Of a DNA stretch of 64,000 nucleotides, positions 43,607 through 52,006 are shown in pieces. Origin of the DNA: Ruminococcus albus AD2013 (GTDB taxonomy: Bacteria > Bacillota > Clostridia > Oscillospirales > Ruminococcaceae); NCBI RefSeq assembly GCF_000526775.1, contig NZ_JAGS01000001.1, positions 2,542,001-2,606,000 of the forward strand. The letters run 5' to 3'. The first letter of the stretch is position 1; the number at the start of each line of letters is the position of its first letter. The notes beneath the pieces are model-generated. The model was not told the DNA's origin. It was given only the letters and a program-made list of their open reading frames with translations, and made no database searches. The position numbers were made by a program, and so were the translations under genes.

Positions 43607-45550
43607 ATGATCAAGCTAACGTTAAAAGACGGCTCCGTTAAGGAGATCGAGCAGGCAATGCCTGCAAGCGAAATAATCAAGGGCATAGGAATGGGTCTTT
43701 ACAAGGCTGCCTGCGTTGTAAAGATCAACGGTGAGATCAAGGATCTGAGAACCGTCATCGACAGCGACTGTGAATTTGAAGTCCTGACTTTTGATTCAAA
43801 GCACGGCAAGGAGACTTTCTGGCATACTGCTTCACATCTGCTGGCACAGGCTGTCAAGAATCTCTATCCCGATGCTAAGCTGGGCAGAGGTCCTGCTACG
43901 GAGAACGGCTTCTACTATGATTTTGAAGTTGAAAAGCCCTTTACTCCCGCTGACCTTGAAAAGATACAGGCTGAGATGAAGAAGCTCGCAAAGGAAGGTT
44001 TTGAGCTTGAAAGATTCGTGCTTTCCCGCGATGAGGCTATCAAGCTGATGGAGGAAAGAAACGAGAAGTACAAGATAGAGCTTATCGACAAGCACGACAG
44101 CAAGGGCGAAAAGCTTTCCTTCTATAAGCAGGGCGATTTCGTTGACCTCTGTGCAGGTCCTCATATCATGAGCGTTGCTCCCATCAAGGCTGTAAAGCTG
44201 ACACAGTGCACAGGCGCATACTGGGGCAAGGCAGAGGACGGCATACAGATGTCCCGTATCTATGGTACTGCTTATCCCAAGGCTTCCATGCTTGAAGAGC
44301 ACCTGAAGCAGATGGAAGAAGCTAAACTCCGCGACCACAACAAGCTGGGACGTGAGCTGGAATACTTCACAACAGTTGATTACATTGGTCAGGGTCTGCC
44401 TATCCTGCTGCCCAAGGGCGCTAAGGTTATACAGACTCTCCAGAGATGGATAGAGGACGAGGAGTACAAGCGCGGCTATCAGCTGACAAAAACTCCTTTC
44501 ATGGCAAAGCGCGACCTCTACAAGATCTCCGGTCACTGGGATCACTACAGAGACGGTATGTTCATACTGGGTGACCCCGATGACGAGACAAAGGAATGTT
44601 TCGCTCTGCGTCCCATGACTTGTCCTTTCCAGTATCAGGTATTCCTGAACAGAAAGCGTTCTTACAGAGATCTGCCTATGAGACTTGGCGAGACTTCCAC
44701 ACTGTTCCGTAACGAGGACAGCGGCGAGATGCACGGTCTTATCAGAGTACGTCAGTTCACTATCTCCGAGGGTCATCTGATACTTCGCCCCGAACAGCTG
44801 GAAGAAGAGTTCCGCGGCTGTCTCGACCTTGCAAATTACTGCCTTGAAACACTGGGTCTTGCAGAGGACGTAAGCTACCGTTTCTCTCAGTGGGATCCCA
44901 ACAGAACGGACAAGTACGAGGGTACTCCCGAACAGTGGGACGAAGCTCAGGGCACAATGAAGAAGATACTGGACAACATCGGTCTTGATTACGAGATAGG
45001 TATCGACGAGGCTGCATTCTACGGTCCTAAGCTGGATATCCAGATCAAGAACGTATTTGGCAAGGAAGATACACTTATCACAATACAGATAGATATGCTG
45101 CTCTCCAAGAAGTTCGGCATGGAGTATGTTGACAAGGACGGCAAGATGCGCAATCCTTATATCATCCACAGAACTTCCATGGGCTGCTACGAGAGAACTC
45201 TCGCACTGCTGATAGAGAAGTACGCAGGCGTGCTCCCCCTGTGGATGGCACCCGAGCAGGTACGTATACTGCCCATCAAGCCCGAGCACAATGACTATGC
45301 ATACGACCTCTGCGATAAGATGCGCGCTCTCGGCATGAGAGTTGAGGTAGATGCTGAGGACGATAACATCGGACCTAAGATCAAGCAGGCAAGATTCGAC
45401 AGAGTTCCTTATATGTTCATCATCGGTGATAACGAAGTTAAGGACGGCACTGTAACAGTCCGTTCAAGAAAAGAGGGCGAGCTTCCCGCTATGCCCGCAG
45501 CTGATGCCATCGCCAAGCTGAAGGAAGAGATCGATACAAAGGCTAAGTAA
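43607..45550 (+). CDS. thrS: Threonyl-tRNA synthetase
   Basis: Charges tRNA-Thr. The TGS domain is at about 1-62. The editing domain has HTASHLLAQAVKNLYPD near 73-89 and FVDLCAGPHI. The catalytic class II core has the zinc cysteine in LRPMTCPFQYQVF, the histidine in QFTISEGHLI, and motif 3 region IHRTSMGCYERTLALLIE. The anticodon domain ends the protein. 647 residues is normal. ATG 43607 follows AAAGGTGG. The upstream T-box has a threonine specifier, so expression should rise when charged tRNA-Thr is low. Confidence 0.97.
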   Translation: MIKLTLKDGSVKEIEQAMPASEIIKGIGMGLYKAACVVKINGEIKDLRTVIDSDCEFEVLTFDSKHGKETFWHTASHLLAQAVKNLYPDAKLGRGPATENGFYYDFEVEKPFTPADLEKIQAEMKKLAKEGFELERFVLSRDEAIKLMEERNEKYKIELIDKHDSKGEKLSFYKQGDFVDLCAGPHIMSVAPIKAVKLTQCTGAYWGKAEDGIQMSRIYGTAYPKASMLEEHLKQMEEAKLRDHNKLGRELEYFTTVDYIGQGLPILLPKGAKVIQTLQRWIEDEEYKRGYQLTKTPFMAKRDLYKISGHWDHYRDGMFILGDPDDETKECFALRPMTCPFQYQVFLNRKRSYRDLPMRLGETSTLFRNEDSGEMHGLIRVRQFTISEGHLILRPEQLEEEFRGCLDLANYCLETLGLAEDVSYRFSQWDPNRTDKYEGTPEQWDEAQGTMKKILDNIGLDYEIGIDEAAFYGPKLDIQIKNVFGKEDTLITIQIDMLLSKKFGMEYVDKDGKMRNPYIIHRTSMGCYERTLALLIEKYAGVLPLWMAPEQVRILPIKPEHNDYAYDLCDKMRALGMRVEVDAEDDNIGPKIKQARFDRVPYMFIIGDNEVKDGTVTVRSRKEGELPAMPAADAIAKLKEEIDTKAK

Positions 45551-45570
45551 TACTAAATTTGTATAAGCCA

Positions 45571-45606
45571 AAAGCGATGTACCTTTTTTGCAGGTACATC
45601 GCTTTT
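45571..45606. terminator. Bidirectional terminator after thrS
   Basis: An 11-bp stem AGCGATGTACC/GGTACATCGCT with a T-rich loop and T-runs on both strands, between converging thrS and the GGDEF gene. Confidence 0.9.
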
Positions 45607-45608
45607 TA

Positions 45609-46994
45609 CTATATTTCGGCGGTTTTTCTGGCGTAGTATTCTTCTTTGTCCTTATCGCAGGCAGCTTTGACTTCTACAAACAGCTGACGATAATTCCTGT
45701 GCTTTTCGGGATCAAATGTTACAAATCCCTTTGCAACCGAGAGAAGATTTTCATGTACGTGTTCTTCGTTATACTTTTCCAGCTCTTTTTCAAATTCAGC
45801 AAAAAGGTCTTTCATTTCCCAGCTTTGCTTTTTATCTGCCAGTATGATAAATTCATCACCCGTTACATGGTACACGCTTTCTTTTCCGAATACGTGTTTC
45901 AGCATTCTTGCACATTCATACAACAACCTTTCACCCGCTTCAAAGCCGTGATGAGTATATATCTTTTTCAATCCGTTGATATCTAAAAACGCAGCCGAAA
46001 ATACAGCTTTGCCTGAAGATATCTGCTCGTCTATCTCCTTTACCCTGCTTCTGTACGATACCTTGTTTCTGACACCCGTAGTATCATCATACTCCACTCT
46101 TGATTCAACATACTTTGCATAATGCCGAAGCTTGTCATAGACCTTTTCAATACTTGAATTGACTGCTTCATATTCATTTACCGAATGTTCCTCGATCGCT
46201 TCTCCCTGTGCAAGAGTTTTCAGCATATGGCTTTCAGATTCAGGCAGCATTTCAAGCCTTTTTATAGAGCCCTCCATGATCTGCTTATCCAGCTTCTGTG
46301 TCAGATCATCAAGATCTTCAAGTCTGTTCAGCATTTCTGTAAAACGCTTTCTGTTTTGTGACATGATAACAAACGACAAAACGATACCTATCGTCATAGC
46401 GACCAATGTTACTATAACGGCTACCGATCTGTTGGCATTCATTGCGTTTTCATACCATTCCGCACTGAAATCAACACCTATGATACCCACAACCTTGCCA
46501 TCAGCATCAAAAATAGGACTGTATGCCGAATAGAATCTTCCCCATTCATCAGCATGAGCCTCTTTATCAACGTCTGATTTACCTTTAGCAGCATTTAAAA
46601 GTGCTTCGGTGGTTTGAATACTTTCACCGAATTCAGCAGGATCTTCCCTGTCAGGGTCTATGGTAAATGTGAAGGTACCGTCAGGTTCGGGATTTACTCC
46701 GTAAATGTAGTCCAGTTCGATATTATCCTGAAATGAACGAAGTATATCCAGCGTCCTGTTATAATCCGCGGAATTCTTGTGTTCAGCCTTTATATTCTTG
46801 AGAACTTCGCCATCTATCTGTGCCGCTGCCGTATTTGATACATCAAGCATTCTTGCTTCTATCTGGGTGCGCAGTGCGTCTTTTGATATTTTCACTAGTA
46901 TCACGCCCATCAGGACATTTGTAGTAAGCAAGAGGATAAGTGCGAGAATAAAATTACGAATACTTGTTTTTACATTGGTTTGCTTTCTATCCAT
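45609..46994 (-). CDS. Membrane sensor protein with degenerate GGDEF domain
   Basis: 461 residues. A helix at about 14-36, an extracellular sensor domain to about 190 (YGVNPEPDGTFTFTIDPDRED, FYSAYSPIFDADGKVVGIIGVD, dCache-like), a second helix near 193-213, a coiled linker, and a GGDEF domain from about 320. The signature reads TGDEF instead of GGDEF, and the usual NDxxGHxxGD segment reads YTHHGFEAGE. Loss of these substrate contacts makes cyclase activity doubtful; it may only bind GTP or signal otherwise. The first metal aspartate (FLDING) is kept. Promoter at 47087-47115. Confidence 0.85.
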   Translation of the reverse strand: MDRKQTNVKTSIRNFILALILLLTTNVLMGVILVKISKDALRTQIEARMLDVSNTAAAQIDGEVLKNIKAEHKNSADYNRTLDILRSFQDNIELDYIYGVNPEPDGTFTFTIDPDREDPAEFGESIQTTEALLNAAKGKSDVDKEAHADEWGRFYSAYSPIFDADGKVVGIIGVDFSAEWYENAMNANRSVAVIVTLVAMTIGIVLSFVIMSQNRKRFTEMLNRLEDLDDLTQKLDKQIMEGSIKRLEMLPESESHMLKTLAQGEAIEEHSVNEYEAVNSSIEKVYDKLRHYAKYVESRVEYDDTTGVRNKVSYRSRVKEIDEQISSGKAVFSAAFLDINGLKKIYTHHGFEAGERLLYECARMLKHVFGKESVYHVTGDEFIILADKKQSWEMKDLFAEFEKELEKYNEEHVHENLLSVAKGFVTFDPEKHRNYRQLFVEVKAACDKDKEEYYARKTAEI

Positions 46995-47086
46995 AGTACA
47001 CCTCTTTTACAATTATTTTAATCTACAGATAATGAAATTCTGACTTTATGAAGTTTCATAGAATATTAACATTGATGTTTTAATTT

Positions 47087-47115
47087 ATTATAGCATGATT
47101 GACAATTTATGTCAA
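47087..47115 (-). promoter_or_regulatory. Promoter of the GGDEF-like sensor
   Basis: Minus-strand TTGACA (47110-47115) and TATAAT (47087-47092) with a 17-base spacer. Confidence 0.88.
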
Positions 47116-47180
47116 GTAAAATGTCGAATTTTTGAGATATTTTATGTCATTTTTGTAACATTGTTCAAAAGCTCCATTAT

Positions 47181-47208
47181 AAAAAACTCCCCGATACGAA
47201 TCGGGGAG
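47181..47208 (-). terminator. Intrinsic terminator of the serpin gene
   Basis: A 9-bp stem CTCCCCGAT/ATCGGGGAG with a 4-base loop followed by TTTTTTATAA on the minus strand. Confidence 0.92.
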
Positions 47209-47230
47209 CAATACTTATCAATATCAATTA

Positions 47231-48607
47231 TCAGCCGTTAACGGTATTCACAGCACCCATGAAAACAGGTGTTCCGCTTTCGGTATCTATTATCGCATAA
47301 ACGAAAGGTCTGTTCAGATATACTTGCTTTTTATCTTTTGCCTCCATGCAAGCTTCATCTGTCATAACAACTACTGTTGATGCTGCCGCCTTTGTTCCGA
47401 AGCGGTCAAGCTCTATGTGGGTCTTGTGGATAACTTTGTCAATGAAGAGCGATCCCGAACCTGTTTCTGCCATATCTGAAAAATCAGCGTTCTCATCAAA
47501 TGGTGCAGTCATTCCCATAGCTTTAAGGTCATCGCTCAGTTCTCTGCCGTAATCATAGGAAAATTCCGGTATGCACGCATCTACACTTCCTCCGGCGCTC
47601 TGCCAGAGATTGCTCAGTTTTTCACCATCCATATTCGCCACGTAATCAGCTATGTCAGTACCTTCCGAGGGCAGCATAGCCATAAAAGCGTAGTCATGTC
47701 CGCTGTAAAATTTCAGGAAACCTGTGGTGTTCTCGTCCTCAAAATAGCCGCCCTCCTCAGAGTACAGCATCTTCACCTTTTCTTCCTCGCCTTTGCTGTT
47801 GGTGAATTTATCGTCCTCGCGCACCTGAGCATCCTCATATTTCTCAGCCCATTCGCCCTCAAATGCCATTGCATCTATAAGGTATGCAACATCGCTTTCT
47901 TTTATACTATCAAGCACAGAAGGTATCATATTATTCGTGTTTTTGTCGACCCAGCTGTTGATATCATTGAGGGTGGTGTTATCAAAAGGCGCAAGAAAAC
48001 TGTCAGCGTTGTACACCGACTTTACCTTATCGCAGAATTCCTGTTTCATCTTTATACGTTCTGAATCGTCACGCACCCATACGGAGTTCGCCACATTAAA
48101 GTTTACAGTATCACTGTTCATAAACTTTGTCATGCGGTATTGCATAGCCTTGTTCACAGCGTCGATGCCTTGACCGCCGAGAACAGTTTCCATCTGCGAA
48201 AGGGTCTCACCATTAGCGCCGTTTGCTGTCATTCCAATAGCCAACATAACGCTTTCAGGTGATATCATAACATTATTGCCCGCCTTGATATCCTCAGCGC
48301 AGGTCGTCTTGAATAACTCAGCAGAGTAATTGCGATAGGCAGCATTAAAACTATCATCGGGCGTTTCGTCGCTGTTTTCATGAGAAACCTCAGAAAGAGG
48401 CTTTACCGACATATTTGTCTCATCGGGTTCAGCAATTGTATCATCGGGTGTGGTTGTCGGGTCTGCATTCCCTGCCGAAGAACTTGTATTCTTACCTGTG
48501 GAAGCGGGAGATTCTTTCTGTTCACTGACGTTTCCGCAGGAAGTCAGTGCAATCATCAGACCTGCAAGTGCCATGCAAATAGTTCTCTTTAAATATATGT
48601 TTTTCAT
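47231..48607 (-). CDS. Serpin (serine protease inhibitor) lipoprotein
   Basis: 458 residues. The lipobox (ALTSCG) is near residue 24, followed by a Ser/Thr/Asp-rich linker to about 85. The serpin fold follows: NVMISPESVMLAIGMTANGANG, FNVANSVWVRD, INSWVDKNTNNMIPSVLD, YLIDAMAFEGEWAEKY. The hinge of the reactive loop reads ELDRFGTKAAASTVVVM, with the usual small residues, and the closing strand is FVYAIIDTESGTPVFMG. Counting from the hinge puts the scissile bond near TDE-AC, so P1 may be Glu, but this is approximate. Lipid-anchored serpins are known from rumen and gut clostridia. AGGAGG precedes the ATG. Confidence 0.94.
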   Translation of the reverse strand: MKNIYLKRTICMALAGLMIALTSCGNVSEQKESPASTGKNTSSSAGNADPTTTPDDTIAEPDETNMSVKPLSEVSHENSDETPDDSFNAAYRNYSAELFKTTCAEDIKAGNNVMISPESVMLAIGMTANGANGETLSQMETVLGGQGIDAVNKAMQYRMTKFMNSDTVNFNVANSVWVRDDSERIKMKQEFCDKVKSVYNADSFLAPFDNTTLNDINSWVDKNTNNMIPSVLDSIKESDVAYLIDAMAFEGEWAEKYEDAQVREDDKFTNSKGEEEKVKMLYSEEGGYFEDENTTGFLKFYSGHDYAFMAMLPSEGTDIADYVANMDGEKLSNLWQSAGGSVDACIPEFSYDYGRELSDDLKAMGMTAPFDENADFSDMAETGSGSLFIDKVIHKTHIELDRFGTKAAASTVVVMTDEACMEAKDKKQVYLNRPFVYAIIDTESGTPVFMGAVNTVNG

Positions 48608-48742
48608 TTTTGTTTCCTCCTATATTATGTCGGCGTTTTGTTATCGCCTTTCTTTTGTCTTACATTTTATATACGTACAGCCTGCCGACAATTTATGGTG
48701 TTATAATGCACAAATTTTGCATCACAGTTTTGGTACATAAAT

Positions 48743-48776
48743 TACAAAAGCGCGGCGATCGTTCCCGATGCCGCGC
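48743..48776 (-). terminator. Intrinsic terminator of the fumarase subunit gene
   Basis: GCGCGGC/GCCGCGC stem followed by TTTTGTAATTT on the minus strand, 10 bases after the stop. Confidence 0.8.
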
Positions 48777-48785
48777 GATATATCA

Positions 48786-49346
48786 TTATTCTGCTGTGCA
48801 GTACTCAGCTCTGCCGCTTGAGAAGATATCTCCGCCGTAGCAGTCGTCTGCAACAATCAGGGGGAAATCCTCAACATAGAGCTTCTTAACCGATTCACAG
48901 CCAAGATCTTCAAAAGCGATAACTTCACAAGACTTTATGCAGTTGCAAGCCAGCGCACCAGCGCCGCCAACTGCACACAGATATACTGCCTTGTTCCTGA
49001 CAACGGCATCTCTTACCTCCTGCGACCTTTCGCCCTTGCCGATCATTCCGCCCAGGCCCAGATCAAGGAGTCTCGGTGCAAATCTGTCCATTCTGCCCGA
49101 AGTAGTCGGTCCGCATGAACCGATCGGTCTGCCCTCCGGTGCGGGTGTAGGACCTGCGTAGTATATCACAGCCCCTTCGAGAGGTATCGGCAGTTCTTTG
49201 CCCTCATCGAGCAGTGCTGCGAACCTTTTATGTGCCGCATCTCTGGCAGTATAAACAGTGCCTGTGACCAGTATCTTATCACCGCAATGGAACTCACCGC
49301 TTCTAGCTTTAAGCTCCTCGGTGCGAAATTTTCTTAGTTCAGCCAT
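48786..49346 (-). CDS. fumB: Fumarate hydratase class I, beta subunit
   Basis: 186 residues, the C-terminal half of the two-subunit iron-sulfur fumarase (tartrate/fumarate hydratase family). Motifs: ILVTGTVYTARDAAHKRF, VIYYAGPTPAPEGRPIGSCGPTTSGRMD and GKGERSQEV, plus AVGGAGAL. It adds water to fumarate together with an alpha subunit. The alpha gene is not next to it; instead its ATG overlaps the TAA of the DivIVA-like gene (TAATG), so translation is coupled to that gene. The symbol follows common usage for the beta subunit. Confidence 0.9.
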   Translation of the reverse strand: MAELRKFRTEELKARSGEFHCGDKILVTGTVYTARDAAHKRFAALLDEGKELPIPLEGAVIYYAGPTPAPEGRPIGSCGPTTSGRMDRFAPRLLDLGLGGMIGKGERSQEVRDAVVRNKAVYLCAVGGAGALACNCIKSCEVIAFEDLGCESVKKLYVEDFPLIVADDCYGGDIFSSGRAEYCTAE

Positions 49347-50284
49347 TATTCTTCTTCGTCTTCGGAAACAATATCCAGACCGTCATCGATAAGATCTCTA
49401 GCGGTGTTAACAGCACCTATGCTGCTGCCGTACAGATCGTTGAGGGAAGTAACCAGCTTCTGAACGGTATCGCTGAGACTTGTGAACTGCTCCTTAACAG
49501 CTGTTCTGATCTCAACTGTATCGTTCTTGATAGCAGCAGCCTTCTCCTTAGCCTCGTTAACGAGTCTTTCAGCCTCTGCCTCTGCTTCTTTCTTAACTCT
49601 GGAAGCCTCGGAATAAGCAGCACCTGTAACCTGATCTGCCTCTTTCTTAGCTTCTGCCTTAGTAGCTTCTGCGTTTGCATTAGCTGCGCTGATAGTCTGC
49701 TCTGCCTCGGTATTAGCCTTTGTAACAGTAGCCTCAGCCTGTGCATTAGCATCATCAATGACCTGGTTAGCCTGAGCCTCAGCATCGTCAGTGATCTGCT
49801 TTGCGTCTGCTCTAGCCTTCTCGATAGCCATATTAGCAGTCTGCTGAGCCTGTACGAAGATCTGTCCCATATCGAATGCCTGCTGAGAACCGCTGTTAGC
49901 AGCCTGGCTAGCCTTCTGCTCTGCCTCTGCTACCTTGTCCTTCAGTGTCTCGATCTCGGCGTTCTTCTCCTCGAGCTCTGCGTCCTTATCAGCGATCTGC
50001 TGCTCATAGTCGGCAATTCTGACTTTCATGGTATCAGTAGATGCCATCAGCTCAGCTATCTTCTGCTTGGCTTCCTCTACCTTAGCTTCGAGTTCCTTCT
50101 TGGCCTCGTCGTCACCCTTAGAGTCGCTGCCGCCCTGAGCAAGCTGGTCTATCTGCTCTTCCTGATCCTTGACCTTAGTCTCCAGCTGATAGATCTTAGA
50201 AGTCAGCTCATCAACATACTGCAGAACGTCCTGCTTATCGAAGCCGCCGACTCTTACTGTTCTCAAATAACCATTACTAGCCAT
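49346..50284 (-). CDS. DivIVA-like coiled-coil protein
   Basis: 312 residues. The N-terminus GYLRTVRVGGFDKQDVLQYVDEL resembles the DivIVA/GpsB membrane-binding head, followed by coiled coil to the end. The middle section (about 140-235) is a repetitive Ala/Glu/Lys run made of units such as ANAQAEATVTKANTEAEQ. The tail is acidic (VSEDEEE). Proteins of this kind sit at the septum or poles. GGAGGG precedes the ATG. It lies between the division cluster and the fumarase subunit, whose start overlaps its stop. Confidence 0.82.
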   Translation of the reverse strand: MASNGYLRTVRVGGFDKQDVLQYVDELTSKIYQLETKVKDQEEQIDQLAQGGSDSKGDDEAKKELEAKVEEAKQKIAELMASTDTMKVRIADYEQQIADKDAELEEKNAEIETLKDKVAEAEQKASQAANSGSQQAFDMGQIFVQAQQTANMAIEKARADAKQITDDAEAQANQVIDDANAQAEATVTKANTEAEQTISAANANAEATKAEAKKEADQVTGAAYSEASRVKKEAEAEAERLVNEAKEKAAAIKNDTVEIRTAVKEQFTSLSDTVQKLVTSLNDLYGSSIGAVNTARDLIDDGLDIVSEDEEE

Positions 50285-50588
50285 TTTAATTCCCTCCTGA
50301 ATATATGTTAGCGAAGATATTATTTACAATAATCCTTAGTACACTCTATTATACTATAAACAAAAAATTATTTCAACCACTAATTTTGACGATTTGAGCA
50401 TAAACATAAAAATTCAGTAATCTACACAATATTCATACTTGTTTTTGTGCATATTTCCGTCCGATTTATGCCGATATTTATGGAAATCAAGCATTTTTTC
50501 ACCCACCGCCGAGTGCATGAAAATCGGTTCAGTTTATCCTCACTGTAGCTGAACTTAATTCAGAATATCTGAACAAATTCTATCAAGC
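50285..50588. other. Intergenic stretch with no recognised feature
   Basis: AT-rich region between ftsZ and the DivIVA-like gene. I see no gene or strong consensus promoter in it; a promoter for the DivIVA-like gene may lie near 50330-50370, where weak -10-like AT-rich boxes occur. Confidence 0.4.
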
Positions 50589-50614
50589 AAAGACGAGCCG
50601 CCGGACTCGTCTTT
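50589..50614 (-). terminator. Likely terminator after ftsZ
   Basis: AAAGACGAG/CTCGTCTTT stem with an 8-base loop, 10 bases after the ftsZ stop. The T-run is weak, so some read-through is possible. Confidence 0.65.
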
Positions 50615-50623
50615 GAGCGTGGA

Positions 50624-51811
50624 TCACTTATTCTTGAAAACGTTGAAGATATCGTCGTAGATATCTGTCTTATCAGCAGCCTTTACACCTGCTCTGTACA
50701 TAGCTTCAGCGTCAGCCTTCTTGTCCTCCTCAGTTCTCTGGAAAGAGAATGTCTGAGCGGTAGGAGCGGGAGATACTGCCTGTACAGCCTGAACTGCCTG
50801 TACCTGAGCCTGCTGAAGAGCAGCAGCTTCCTGATAGTTAGCAGCAGAAGGGATACCGTCAACAAAGTCAGCTGCGATAACAGTAACGTCCATGCAGTCC
50901 TTGGTATCGGGATTTGTGCCGTTACCGAAGATGATCTCTGCGCCGTCATCAGCTGCATCTGCGATAGCTGCGGTCAGCTCGTCCATATCACTGATAAGGA
51001 GGTCTTCGGACATATTAACATTAACTATCAGTCTTCTAGCGCCTCTGATAGAAGTCTCAAGTATCTTGGAAGCGATAACCTGATCAACGATATCCTGAAC
51101 CTTATCCTTGCCTTCGCCGTGGCCGATAGCGATGTGAGCTCTGCCCGCACCCTTAAGGATGGTTGTAACATCGGCGAAGTCAACGTTTATCTCATCATGT
51201 CTTGTGATTATCTCTGCAATAGCAATAACATCAGTCTTCAGCACTTCATCGGCGATCTGGTATGACTGCTTCATGGTCAGTCTCATATCGCTGGTAATGA
51301 GGTTCTGGTTAGGTATAACGATCAGTGCATCAACGTGCTTTACCAGCTGCTCGATACCGCTTTCAGCTCTCTGCATCTTCTTAACGCCCTCAAACTTGAA
51401 AGGCTTGGTAACAACACCTATGGTGAGCTTTTCAAGGCTCTGAGCTATCTCAGCAACAACGGGAGCTGCACCAGTACCTGTGCCGCCGCCCATACCTGCT
51501 GTGATAAATACCATATCAGCGTCCTTGATAGCCTCAGCTATCTCGTCCTGGCTCTCCTGTGCGGAAGCCTCACCGATCTCAGGCTTTGCACCTGCGCCCA
51601 GACCGTGAGTCAGCTTAGCGCCGATCTGTATCTGTCTGTCTGCCTGTGATTTTTTAAGTGCCTGTATATCGGTATTTACAGCTATGTATTCAACATTGCC
51701 CTGTATACCTGCCGCTGCGATGCCATTAAGTGCATTTCCGCCGCCGCCGCCGACGCCGATGACCTTAATGCTTGCACCAACCATTGGCTCTTCTACAAAT
51801 TCGTAACTCAT
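50624..51811 (-). CDS. ftsZ: Cell division protein FtsZ
   Basis: Tubulin-like GTPase that forms the division ring. GTP contacts: IKVIGVGGGGGNALNG (about 13-28) and the signature AGMGGGTGTGAAP near 103-115. The C-terminal linker is Gln/Ala/Val-rich, and the terminal peptide TDIYDDIFNVFKNK is the docking site for partners. 395 residues. ATG 51811 has GGGAGG nine bases upstream; the ATG at 51820 is too close to it. It is the last gene of the cluster; no ftsA lies between ftsQ and ftsZ. Confidence 0.97.
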   Translation of the reverse strand: MSYEFVEEPMVGASIKVIGVGGGGGNALNGIAAAGIQGNVEYIAVNTDIQALKKSQADRQIQIGAKLTHGLGAGAKPEIGEASAQESQDEIAEAIKDADMVFITAGMGGGTGTGAAPVVAEIAQSLEKLTIGVVTKPFKFEGVKKMQRAESGIEQLVKHVDALIVIPNQNLITSDMRLTMKQSYQIADEVLKTDVIAIAEIITRHDEINVDFADVTTILKGAGRAHIAIGHGEGKDKVQDIVDQVIASKILETSIRGARRLIVNVNMSEDLLISDMDELTAAIADAADDGAEIIFGNGTNPDTKDCMDVTVIAADFVDGIPSAANYQEAAALQQAQVQAVQAVQAVSPAPTAQTFSFQRTEEDKKADAEAMYRAGVKAADKTDIYDDIFNVFKNK

Positions 51812-52006
51812 AGTAAACATCCTCCCAAAATATTTTCACATATCCTTACGGGTCATTATTAACCTTATATTTCTTCTGTCTTTATATAATCCGACCCGAA
51901 GAACATAATTAGATACACTAATACTATATCACAAATTTCCCGAATTGTAAAGGATTTTGACAATTTAATGCCATTATATTGGTTAATTTTTTATTAATTG
52001 ATTATG

